Source: SKLM01 sp964514285 (GTDB taxonomy: Bacteria > Chloroflexota > Anaerolineae > B4-G1). From it: a stretch of DNA of 13,688 nt. Every line of letters begins with the position of its first letter. The first letter of the stretch is position 1. The stretch covers positions 1 to 13,688 of the forward strand of contig CAZEQC010000091.1 of the NCBI GenBank assembly GCA_964514285.1. The letters run 5' to 3'. Positions 1 to 7,398 of the stretch are shown piece by piece. Made by a program: the position numbers and the translations under genes. A model generated the notes under the pieces. The model was given only the letters and a program-made list of their open reading frames with translations. It searched no databases and was not told the origin of the DNA.

Positions 1-614
1 TCTACAACGACGGCGTGCTGATGACCATCAACTTCGCCGCCATCTTCGGCGCCGTCATGTTCGGCCTGGAGCAGCAGATGCTGCTGGTCTTTATGATCAT
101 CGTCCAGGTGACGAGCGTGGTGGGGGCCTACGTCTCCGGCCTACTCACCGAGCGCATCGGCAACAAGCGGACGTTGATCCTCTTCATTCTGCTGATGTTG
201 GGGGCGGTCCTGGGGCTGTTCTTGAACGAGTCGGTGACGGGGTTCTTCATCGTGGGCGGCGTGGCGGGATGTGCTCTCTCGGCCGTTCAGTCCGTCAGCC
301 GGGGGATGATCGCCGTGCTCAGCCCACCCGGGCGCAGCGCTGAGTTCTACGGCTTCTTCGCCGTGGCCGGCCGCACCTCGTCCTTCATCGGCCCCACCAT
401 CTACGGCATCGTGGCCGCCGAGGCCGCGCTCTGGTTCCAGGGCCAGGGGGAGGCGGCCTCGTTCCTCTGGTTCCGGGCCCACGAGCGGGGCGCGGCGCTG
501 GCGGAGCAGCTGGGCCAGCGGGTGGCCATCCTGCCGGTGATGGCCTTCCTGATCGTCGGCCTCGGGCTGCTGCTCTCGGTCAACGAGCGAAGGGCCCGTT
601 CAGAAGGAGCGTGA
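1..614 (+). CDS. UMF1/Atg22-like MFS transporter, C-terminal part (5' end outside window)
   Basis: The reading frame is already open at the left edge (first complete codon at base 3, residues YNDG) and stops with TGA at 612-614, so only about the last 200 residues are present. YNDG near a membrane segment, and a later stretch with QSVSRGM, PPGRSAEFYGFF and a GRTSSFIGP-like motif, resemble the second half of UMF1 (Atg22-like) major facilitator permeases. Hydrophobic segments alternate with short charged loops, including the MFS-type loop TERIGNKRT, as expected for the last five or six membrane helices. It would sit in the cytoplasmic membrane. The substrate cannot be read from the sequence. 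The GTG at base 15 is probably an internal valine, not the start, because conserved residues precede it. A hairpin begins four bases after the stop, so the gene probably ends a transcript. Confidence 0.85.
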   Translation, partial: YNDGVLMTINFAAIFGAVMFGLEQQMLLVFMIIVQVTSVVGAYVSGLLTERIGNKRTLILFILLMLGAVLGLFLNESVTGFFIVGGVAGCALSAVQSVSRGMIAVLSPPGRSAEFYGFFAVAGRTSSFIGPTIYGIVAAEAALWFQGQGEAASFLWFRAHERGAALAEQLGQRVAILPVMAFLIVGLGLLLSVNERRARSEGA

Positions 615-618
615 GGAG

Positions 619-640
619 TTGCTGGTCTCCCGACCAGCAA
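619..640 (+). terminator. Perfect 9-bp hairpin after the transporter stop codon
   Basis: TTGCTGGTC (619-627) pairs perfectly with GACCAGCAA (632-640) across a four-base TCCC loop. It begins four bases after the transporter stop codon, which is where a terminator is expected. The following bases (CAACGCTTCC) contain no uridine run, so this is not a classical intrinsic terminator. It could be a Rho-assisted end, a 3'-end-protecting stem or a bidirectional element. The stem is seen directly; its function is inferred. Confidence 0.5.
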
Positions 641-668
641 CAACGCTTCCTTGGTAGGCCAACCACAA

Positions 669-921
669 CGCCGTAACCAGGAGCGCTGATTCTGGACCCG
701 GGGTTCTGTCGAGCCGCATGAAGAGCCAAGAAGCGGTGCCGGTTAACGTGGAGCACAACACTGTGCAGTTCCAACTGAAACCCCGGGGTCTCTGTCGCCA
801 AAACCTCTGCATCTCACGCCGTAACTGGGTGCACGAACGAGTTGTCATAGACACACGCTGATCAGGTGCAACGCACCGACAGATAGGCGCGACAGTTCGT
901 TAGCACACCCGCCGTAACTGG
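669..921. repeat. Three CGCCGTAAC direct repeats
   Basis: CGCCGTAAC occurs at 669-677, 817-825 and 910-918, always in the same orientation. The second and third copies share 12 bases (CGCCGTAACTGG, 817-828 and 910-921), and the first continues as CAGG. Spacings are 148 and 93 bases, so this is not a CRISPR array. I found no further copy in the window by eye. The third copy lies just upstream of the AT-rich patch at 937-950, consistent with an activator or repressor site, but no binding protein can be named. Confidence 0.5.
697..797. repeat. Imperfect direct repeat CCCGGGGT(C)TCTGTCG
   Basis: CCCGGGGTTCTGTCG at 697-711 recurs as CCCGGGGTCTCTGTCG at 782-797, with a single one-base insertion, 85 bases further on. 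Both copies lie between the first and second CGCCGTAAC repeats. They may come from an old local duplication or be paired binding sites; nothing else here settles which. Confidence 0.35.
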
Positions 922-1048
922 ACCACTTGCGCCAGGTATTGTACACTATAGCGAGCGCAGTGGGGCGGTGTGATGCACGGGCAACGGAAGGGAGCGGTGC
1001 CCCCGCTGACGACGTCACAGCCCGACCAGACATTGAAGGGGGAGCCCT

Positions 1049-3733
1049 ATGGCCGAGACCGAGCCAAATCGCGAGCGGTGGCCGCTGGCGACCCTGGCGG
1101 GGCTGTTCACCCTGCTGATGGTCACCTTCTTCATGTGGCCCCGCCGGCACACGTACGCCACCCTCGCCTTCTGGGCTCAGGCAGTCGCCATGGCGGCTGG
1201 CGCCCTGGCCATCTTCGTCCTCCTGGTGGCCGGGTGGAGAGAGGGTGCCGAGATCCTGAGAGCCTTCCTGAGGCAGGGAGGCGATTCGGGTCAGCCGCCC
1301 TCGACGACGGTCGAGGGATCCGCCGAAGGGGCCGAGGAGAGCCCCTCCTCCAACGAGCAGTGGCAGCGATCACCCATCCCCGTGCCGCCCGACGCCCCCC
1401 GGCCGCCAGCGACCTTCCGGGGCCGCGAGGATGAGCTGCACGAGCTGAGAGAGGCCATCAGCGAGGGCGGCGGTGTGGTCATCACCGGGCCGGACGGGGT
1501 GGGCAAGACAGCCCTGGCGCTCAAGCTGGTCGAGCAGCTGACTCCCGACGACCCAGACGCCCAGATCTTCATCGACCTGGGAGCCACCACCACCCCGCTG
1601 ACGCCGGTGCGCGTGATGGGCCAGGTAATCTACGCTCTCCACGCAGGACAGGGCCTCCCGCTGTCGTTGACCGCTCGGGCCCAGTTGTGCCGGTGGATGC
1701 TCCACGACGAGCAGGTGCTGCTCCTCCTGGACGACGCGGCCGACGCGGAGCAGGTCCGGGCGCTGGTGCCGCCCACCGCGTGCGCCCTGGTGATCACGTC
1801 GCGACAGCCCCTCCCACTGCCGGGCGTCCACACGCTGGAGCTCGGCCCGCTGAGCGAGGAGGCGGCGGGCGATCTACTGCACGTCATCGCCCCCTGCCTG
1901 GACGTCGAGGTCGCCGCAACCCTGGCCGAGTTGTGCGGACACGTGCCGCTGGCGCTGGAGCTGACGGCCAGGGCGCTGGCGACCGGCGAGCTGGAGCCGA
2001 ACGACCTGGTGCAGCGCCTGGAGGACGGGCTGGAGCACCTCGATCCGCTGCAGGCCTCCCTGAGCCTGAGCTACGACCTGCTCGACGAGGGGCTGCGGAG
2101 GCTGTGGAGACGGCTGAGCGTCTTCTCCATCCCCTTCGAGGAAGCGGGCGCCGCAGCGGCCTCGGACATGACCCCGGATAATGTGAGAGAGGGACTGGAG
2201 CAACTGGTGGCCCGGGGTCTGCTCGTCTGGCGTGAGACGAGCGAGCATTATAGGCTCCACGATCTGGCGCGCAAGATGGCCTACGCCAAGCTGCAGGCGC
2301 TGGAGGATCCCCGTCCCGCCCATCGGCGGGTGGCGCGCTATCTCCAGGAGGAGCTGCACCCAGAGCGAGGGCTGACGGCGCCGGAGATGTTGGAGGCCGC
2401 AGATCAGTGGGAGCGAGGAGAGGCGTGGGAATCGTTCGCCCACGGGACGACGGGATTGATCCACAACCTGTACAATCTGGGCTATGAGGAGGCGATTGAG
2501 ACGCGGTTGGAGCGAGCTCTGGCAGCGGTTGAGGAGCATCTCGATGACCCGAAGCTAACGTCAACCCTGTTGCACGACCTCGGCGTCATCACCGCGGCCC
2601 GGGGGGCGCCCGAGCTGGCGATTGAGCGCTATCAGCGGAGTATCAGCATCTCCAAGCGCACGGGCGACGCGGCGGCTCGAGCGCTGACCGAGCTGACCCT
2701 CGGCGGGGCCTACGTCGCTACCGGTGAACCAGGCCGGGCCGTCGAGATCTATCCTGAGGTGATCGAAACGATGCGCAGCGAGGGGCTCAAGGAGCAGATG
2801 GCACAGGCCTACGTGGCCATGGGGCTCGCCTACGCGGACCAGGGCGATCTGGATCGGGCCAGGAAGGCCTTCGACGAGGGGATCAAGGCCTTCGAGGATC
2901 AGGACGATCTCCTCGGTCTGGCCGACGCCTGGGGCAATCTGGCAGAGTTATACGCCGGCCAAGGGGCCTGGAAGCGGGCCATCGCCTGCTACCAGGAAGA
3001 GAAAGAGGCCTCCAAGCGCTTGGGCTACTTGCCCAGGGTGGCCAAAGCGTGGTACAAGCTCGGCCAGGCGTACGCGGACCAGGGCGCGTGGGAGAAGGCC
3101 GTCGATGCCTACCAACGGGGTCTGGTGGGCAAGCGGTGGTTGAGAGACGTCCACGGGGTAGCCGCCGGGCTCCAAGCGCTGGGTCAGCTGCACGCCCGGA
3201 TGGAAGCGTGGGAACAGGCCACGGCGTGCTACCGGGAGAGCCTGCAGATCTACAGGCGCATAGGCAGCGATCAGGACCAGGCGATCGTATGGTCCCGGAT
3301 GGGCGAGGTGTCGACGCTCCAGGGCCAGTGGGACCAGGCCGTCGAGCGTTACCGGGAGAGCCTGAAGGCCGCCGAGGCGGCGGGTGACCTCGTCGGGCAG
3401 GCTCGGGCCTTCGGCGGCATCGGGCTGGCCCATAGGGAGAAGGGAGCCCTGGACGAGACCCTCGAGGCCCTGACGCAGAGCATGGCGATCCTGGAGCGGC
3501 TGGGGGACACCTATAACGTCGCCGTCGCCCAGGTCGGCATCGCCAATATCCACCTCCAGGCCGGCAGAATCGAGGACGCCAAGCCGCTCCTGAGGCACGC
3601 GTACGTCGTCTTCGCCCACCACGGCTCTCCGCACGCCGACGGCGTGGCGCAGGCCCTGGTGGAGGCCTGCGGCTCCTTGGAGGCTGCCAACGACTACCTG
3701 GCCCAAGTCTTCACGGTGCACGACGTGGACTGA
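1049..3733 (+). CDS. Membrane-anchored STAND (NB-ARC) ATPase with C-terminal TPR array
   Basis: An 894-residue signal-transduction ATPase. Residues 12-30 and 38-62 form a hydrophobic hairpin that should anchor it in the membrane with the rest in the cytoplasm. An acidic, proline-rich linker (about 75-120) follows, then an NB-ARC module: FRGRE (123-127), Walker A GPDGVGKT (147-154), Walker B LLLLDD (224-229), VITSR (248-252), GHVPLAL (297-303), a winged-helix-like stretch (about 340-400) and an MHD-like LHD (403-405). About nine TPRs with a 40-residue period fill roughly 503-865. Proteins of this class act as nucleotide-driven switches whose repeats sense a ligand; some are defence sensors and others transcription regulators. 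No nuclease, TIR, protease, kinase or DNA-binding domain is visible, so output is unknown. The ATG start has an AAGGGGGAG ribosome site. hyuA begins 42 bases downstream, so cotranscription is likely. Confidence 0.9.
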   Translation: MAETEPNRERWPLATLAGLFTLLMVTFFMWPRRHTYATLAFWAQAVAMAAGALAIFVLLVAGWREGAEILRAFLRQGGDSGQPPSTTVEGSAEGAEESPSSNEQWQRSPIPVPPDAPRPPATFRGREDELHELREAISEGGGVVITGPDGVGKTALALKLVEQLTPDDPDAQIFIDLGATTTPLTPVRVMGQVIYALHAGQGLPLSLTARAQLCRWMLHDEQVLLLLDDAADAEQVRALVPPTACALVITSRQPLPLPGVHTLELGPLSEEAAGDLLHVIAPCLDVEVAATLAELCGHVPLALELTARALATGELEPNDLVQRLEDGLEHLDPLQASLSLSYDLLDEGLRRLWRRLSVFSIPFEEAGAAAASDMTPDNVREGLEQLVARGLLVWRETSEHYRLHDLARKMAYAKLQALEDPRPAHRRVARYLQEELHPERGLTAPEMLEAADQWERGEAWESFAHGTTGLIHNLYNLGYEEAIETRLERALAAVEEHLDDPKLTSTLLHDLGVITAARGAPELAIERYQRSISISKRTGDAAARALTELTLGGAYVATGEPGRAVEIYPEVIETMRSEGLKEQMAQAYVAMGLAYADQGDLDRARKAFDEGIKAFEDQDDLLGLADAWGNLAELYAGQGAWKRAIACYQEEKEASKRLGYLPRVAKAWYKLGQAYADQGAWEKAVDAYQRGLVGKRWLRDVHGVAAGLQALGQLHARMEAWEQATACYRESLQIYRRIGSDQDQAIVWSRMGEVSTLQGQWDQAVERYRESLKAAEAAGDLVGQARAFGGIGLAHREKGALDETLEALTQSMAILERLGDTYNVAVAQVGIANIHLQAGRIEDAKPLLRHAYVVFAHHGSPHADGVAQALVEACGSLEAANDYLAQVFTVHDVD

Positions 3734-3741
3734 GGCCCACC

Positions 3742-3758
3742 GCGGGTCATAGACCCGC
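3742..3758 (+). promoter_or_regulatory. Hairpin in the gap between the STAND gene and hyuA
   Basis: GCGGGTC (3742-3748) and GACCCGC (3752-3758) form a perfect 7-bp stem with an ATA loop, nine bases after the STAND stop and ending eight bases before the hyuA ribosome site GGAGG (3767-3771). No T-tract follows. It could attenuate or stabilise the message between the two genes, giving hyuA a different level from the STAND gene. The structure is seen directly; the role is inferred. Confidence 0.4.
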
Positions 3759-3775
3759 TGGAAGCTGGAGGCACT

Positions 3776-5809
3776 ATGCAGCTAGGCGTCGACATTGGAG
3801 GGACGTTCACCGACTTCGTCCTCACCGAGGGCGGTGGCCTGCGCATTCACAAGGTCCTGAGCACACCAGACGATCCGGCGCAGGCGAGGCTGTCCGGCCT
3901 GCGGGCCCTGCTCGCGGAGGTGGGCGGCGCTCAACAGCGCGCCCTGCGGCGCATCACGCACGGCTCCACCGTGGCGACCAACGCCATCCTGGAGCGGAAG
4001 GGCGCCCGGGCGGCGCTGATCACCAGCGCGGGCTTCCGCGATATCCTGGCCATCGGGCGCCAGAACCGCTCGGATCTCTACGCCCTCCAGCCGCGCCGCC
4101 CGGCGCCCCTCATCCCCCGGTGCCGCTGCTACGAGGTTCCCGAGCGCCTGGATCACGATGGCGAGATCCTGACGCCGCTGGACGTAGACGCGCTGGACAC
4201 CGTGTTGGACGAGATCGAGCGGGAGGGCGTCGACGCCGTGGCGGTCTGCTTCCTCTACAGCTACGTCAACCCCGCCCACGAGCGCCTGGTGCGGGACCGA
4301 GCCCTGGCCCGGACGTCCCTGGAGCCCTGGCAGATCGCGCTCTCCAGCGACGTGCTGCCCGAGTTCCGCGAGTATGAGCGGGCCAGCACGGTGGGGCTGG
4401 AGGCCTACGTCCGCCCGGTGGTGCACGGCTACCTGCGGCGGCTGGAGCGTGAGCTGGCCCCTGAACGGGTCCCCGGGCTGGGAGAGCGCTTCACGCTGCG
4501 CATTATGAAGTCCGACGGGGGGCTGATGAGCGTGAGCCGCGCCCAGGAGCGGGCGATTCACACTGCCCTGAGCGGGCCGGCGGCCGGCGCCATCGGCGCT
4601 TTCCACCTGGCCCAGCTGGCCGGCTACGACCAGGTGATCTCACTCGACATAGGGGGCACCTCGACGGACGTGGCCCTCTGCCCAGGCGACCTGGTGCGCC
4701 GCCCCGAGGCCGAGATCGATGGGCTGCCGCTGCGCACCCGGGTGCTGGACATCGAGACCATCGGGGCCGGCGGCGGCTCGATCGCGCGGCTGGACGCCGG
4801 CGGCGTGCTGCGGGTGGGGCCGGAGAGCGCCGGAGCCGACCCCGGCCCCATCGCCTACGGCCGCGGGGGGCGGCAGGTGACCGTCACCGACGCCCACGCG
4901 GTCCTGGGACGGGTGGACCCGGACCATTTCCTGGGGGGCAGGATGCGGCTTCGTCTGGCGCCGGCCCAGGCCGCCATGCGTTCGCTGGGGCAGACGATGG
5001 GGCTGACGCCAGCGGAGGCCGCCCTGGGGGTGATCCACGTGGCCAACGTGAACATCGAGCGGGCGCTGCGGCGAATCTCCATCGCCCGGGGCCATGATCC
5101 ACGCTGCTTCACCCTGGTGGCCTTCGGCGGAGCGGGGCCGCTCCACGCTTGCGCGGTGGCCGACCGCCTGTCGATCCCTCGGGTGCTTCTGCCACGCCAC
5201 CCCGGGGTCCTCTGCGCCCTGGGTATGCTGATGGCCGACATGGTGCTGGAGGAGAGCCGCTCGGTCCTGGAGCCCGTCTCGGCCGCGTCCACGAGCCGCC
5301 TGCAGACGGCGCTGAAGGACGTGGCCCGCCGGGCCCGGGAGCGACTGATTCACGAGGGCATCGAGCCGGAGGCGATCGTGCTGCGCGGCCTGGTGGACGC
5401 GCGCTATGAAGGACAGTCCTACGAGTTGATCATCCCCCTGGCGCGAGACCTGACGGCGGCCTTCCACGCCGCCCACGCCGAGGCGTACGGCCACGCCATG
5501 CCGGACCGCACGGTGGAGGTGGTGAACCTGCGGCTCCAGGCCATCGGCCGCGTCCCCGGGCCGGAGATGACGCCGGAGCCCGTGGTGGAGAACGACGGGC
5601 GGGAGGCGCGTCTGGGGGAGAAGGCTGGATGTCTGCGGGCATCGGGCCCCTCCCAGCTGGCGCTTTACCAGCGAGACCAGCTGCGCCCTGGCGCCGCCCT
5701 GAACGGCCCGGCCCTGGTCTTCCAGATGGACAGCACAGCCTTCATCCCCCCGGGTTGGACGGCCCGGGTGGACGGCTACCACAACCTAGTTCTGGAGAAG
5801 GGATCATGA
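3776..5809 (+). CDS. hyuA: Hydantoinase/oxoprolinase family subunit A
   Basis: A 677-residue HyuA-type subunit. The N-terminal phosphate-binding motif DIGGTFTD (6-13), THGSTVATNAIL (61-72), the second ATPase motif DIGGTSTDVA (291-300), GAGGGS (330-335), GADPGP (353-358) and FGGAGPLHA (450-458) are all intact in the usual order, and the length is normal. With HyuB, such proteins use ATP to open cyclic amides (N-methylhydantoin, 5-oxoproline) or, in related carboxylases, to carboxylate ketones. The family alone does not give the substrate. It should be cytosolic. ATG 3776 has GGAGG four bases upstream and an immediate family motif, so the start is secure. Its stop overlaps the hyuB start as ATGA, meaning translational coupling of the two subunits. 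No dedicated permease or regulator of hydantoin use is in view. Confidence 0.93.
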   Translation: MQLGVDIGGTFTDFVLTEGGGLRIHKVLSTPDDPAQARLSGLRALLAEVGGAQQRALRRITHGSTVATNAILERKGARAALITSAGFRDILAIGRQNRSDLYALQPRRPAPLIPRCRCYEVPERLDHDGEILTPLDVDALDTVLDEIEREGVDAVAVCFLYSYVNPAHERLVRDRALARTSLEPWQIALSSDVLPEFREYERASTVGLEAYVRPVVHGYLRRLERELAPERVPGLGERFTLRIMKSDGGLMSVSRAQERAIHTALSGPAAGAIGAFHLAQLAGYDQVISLDIGGTSTDVALCPGDLVRRPEAEIDGLPLRTRVLDIETIGAGGGSIARLDAGGVLRVGPESAGADPGPIAYGRGGRQVTVTDAHAVLGRVDPDHFLGGRMRLRLAPAQAAMRSLGQTMGLTPAEAALGVIHVANVNIERALRRISIARGHDPRCFTLVAFGGAGPLHACAVADRLSIPRVLLPRHPGVLCALGMLMADMVLEESRSVLEPVSAASTSRLQTALKDVARRARERLIHEGIEPEAIVLRGLVDARYEGQSYELIIPLARDLTAAFHAAHAEAYGHAMPDRTVEVVNLRLQAIGRVPGPEMTPEPVVENDGREARLGEKAGCLRASGPSQLALYQRDQLRPGAALNGPALVFQMDSTAFIPPGWTARVDGYHNLVLEKGS

Positions 5810-7398
5810 CGGTCGATGCCATCAGCCTGGCGGTCTTCGAGAACCTCTTCGCCTCGGTGGCGGAGGAGATGGGCGTCGCGCTGCAGCGCGCCAGCTTCAG
5901 CCCCAACATCAAGGAGCGGCTCGATTTCAGCTGCGCCGTCTTCGACGCCCGGGGGCGCATGGTGGCCCAGGCGGCGCACATTCCGGTCCATTTAGGCAGC
6001 ATGCCCGCCTCGGTGAGCGCCGCGCTACGGGCCTTCGAGGCGATCCAGCCGGGCGACGTGATCATCCTCAACGACCCCTACCGCGGCGGGACGCACCTCC
6101 CCGACGTGACCTTGGTCTCTCCGGTAGCCGTCGGGGACGAGGTGCGCTTCTTCGTCGCCAGCCGCGCACACCACGCCGACGTGGGCGGCATGGCGCCGGG
6201 CTCGCTGCCGCTGAGCACCGAGCTGTATCAGGAGGGCGTCATCATCCCCCCGGTCAAGCTGGTCGAGCGCGGTGTGCGCAACGAGGGCGTCTTGAGGCTG
6301 ATCACGGCCAACAGCCGCGCTCCAGAGGAGCGGCGGGGCGATCTGGAGGCCCAGCTTTCGGCGCAGCGGGTGGGCGAGCGGCGCCTGCTGGAGCTGGTGG
6401 CGGCGCACGGCGAGGCCCGCGTCCAGGAACACGCCGCAGCGCTGATGGAGACCTCACGCCGGATGACGGAGGCGGTGATCGCCGACCTGCCCGACGGGCG
6501 CTACACCTTCGAGGACGCGCTGGAGGGCGACGGGCAGGGCCAGAGCCGGATCCCTATCCGGGTGGCGATCCACGTGGCGGGGACGACGATGACGGTCGAT
6601 TTCTCCGGCAGCGCGCCGCAGGTGACCGGCAATCTCAACGCCGTCGAGGCGGTGGTGCGCTCCGCGACCTGGTACTGCGTCCGTCTGCTGGCGCCGGACG
6701 CCATACCGGTCAACCACGGCTGCTTCCAGCCGGTGCAGGTGCGGGTGCCGGAGCACAGCGTGCTCCACCCCGACTTCCCCGCCGCCGTGGCCATCGGGAA
6801 CGTGGAGACGAGCCAGCGGATCGTGGACGTGGTGCTGGGTGCGCTGGCCGAGGCGCTGCCGGAGAGGATACCGGCTGCCAGCCAGGGCACGATGAACAAC
6901 GTCACCTTCGGGGGGATCACCGACGGGCGCCCCTTCGTCTTCTACGAGACCATCGGCGGAGGCCACGGCGCCGGGCCCGGCGGCGACGGGCTGAGCGGCC
7001 GGCACAGCCATATGACGAACACCCGTAACACGCCCGTGGAGGCCATGGAGCACGTCCTGCCGGTGCGCGTGCTGGCCTATGGGCTGCGCGAGGGCTCCGG
7101 CGGCGAGGGACGCTTCCGGGGCGGCGACGGCATTCGCCGCGTCTACGAGTTTCTGGATCGTGCTACGGTGACGATCAACAGCCAGCGGCGGGGGGAGGGC
7201 CCCTATGGGCTGCAGGGCGGCGAGCCGGGGAGGCCCGGACGGAACCGACTGATTCGAGGCGGTGAGGAACGCTCGATTCCTGGCCAGGCAACGCTGGCGG
7301 CGGAGCCTGGCGACCGCCTGATCATCGAGACGCCAGGCGGCGGGGGATGGGGCGAGGGAGAACGCCGCATGGAGAACCCCGATGAAAGAACGTGCTGA
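5806..7398 (+). CDS. hyuB: Hydantoinase/oxoprolinase family subunit B
   Basis: A 530-residue HyuB-type subunit, the partner of the upstream HyuA. I chose ATG 5806, which overlaps the hyuA stop (ATGA) and follows GGAGAAGGG; the frame is open further upstream to 5629, but that part lies inside hyuA and is not family-like. Family motifs are intact: HIPVHLGSM (58-66), NDPYRGGTHLPD (89-100), RAHHADVGG (120-128), ANSRAPEERRGDL in the middle, then GGGHGAGPGGDG and HMTNTRNTP, ending in the glycine-rich ETPGGGGWG tail. HyuB is thought to carry much of the hydrolytic or carboxylating active site, acting as a complex with HyuA in the cytosol. The substrate is unassigned. The last 17 bases overlap the start of the next gene in another frame, suggesting coupled translation with an apparently unrelated membrane protein. 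Confidence 0.93.
   Translation: MTVDAISLAVFENLFASVAEEMGVALQRASFSPNIKERLDFSCAVFDARGRMVAQAAHIPVHLGSMPASVSAALRAFEAIQPGDVIILNDPYRGGTHLPDVTLVSPVAVGDEVRFFVASRAHHADVGGMAPGSLPLSTELYQEGVIIPPVKLVERGVRNEGVLRLITANSRAPEERRGDLEAQLSAQRVGERRLLELVAAHGEARVQEHAAALMETSRRMTEAVIADLPDGRYTFEDALEGDGQGQSRIPIRVAIHVAGTTMTVDFSGSAPQVTGNLNAVEAVVRSATWYCVRLLAPDAIPVNHGCFQPVQVRVPEHSVLHPDFPAAVAIGNVETSQRIVDVVLGALAEALPERIPAASQGTMNNVTFGGITDGRPFVFYETIGGGHGAGPGGDGLSGRHSHMTNTRNTPVEAMEHVLPVRVLAYGLREGSGGEGRFRGGDGIRRVYEFLDRATVTINSQRRGEGPYGLQGGEPGRPGRNRLIRGGEERSIPGQATLAAEPGDRLIIETPGGGGWGEGERRMENPDERTC

Larger units (their letters stand above)
641..1048. other. Long intergenic region with repeats and hairpins, upstream of the STAND gene
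   Basis: About 400 bases without a convincing gene; the short minus-strand frames here show no recognisable protein and no good start context. The region holds three copies of CGCCGTAAC (669, 817, 910), a near-identical CCCGGGGT(C)TCTGTCG pair (697-711 and 782-797), small hairpins (865-877 with stem GGTGC; 993-1007 with stem AGCGG) and a TGACG-A-CGTCA palindrome at 1007-1017. An AT-rich patch at 937-950 (TATTGTACACTATA) lies about 100 bases before the STAND start and is the most likely -10 region, but I could not pair it with a convincing -35 at normal spacing. The region probably carries the promoter and control sites of the downstream gene, or a decayed small element. Confidence 0.5.

Noticed and set aside
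669..921. CRISPR array from the CGCCGTAAC repeats
   Set aside because: Repeats are only 9-12 bases, spacings of 148 and 93 are unequal, and no cas gene is present.
845..1150. A short minus-strand frame covering part of the repeat-bearing gap
   Set aside because: It runs into the STAND gene, has low-complexity composition and no ribosome site or motif. The gap is better read as noncoding.
1049..3733. Calling the STAND gene an Avs-type antiphage system
   Set aside because: No nuclease or other Avs effector is visible and no defence gene adjoins it; NB-ARC plus TPR alone also fits regulators.
4640..5782. A 380-codon minus-strand open frame opposite hyuA
   Set aside because: It lies wholly antisense to a gene with strong family motifs. 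Its composition is rich in Arg, His, Gln and Gly, and it shows no domain, as expected for a high-GC shadow frame.
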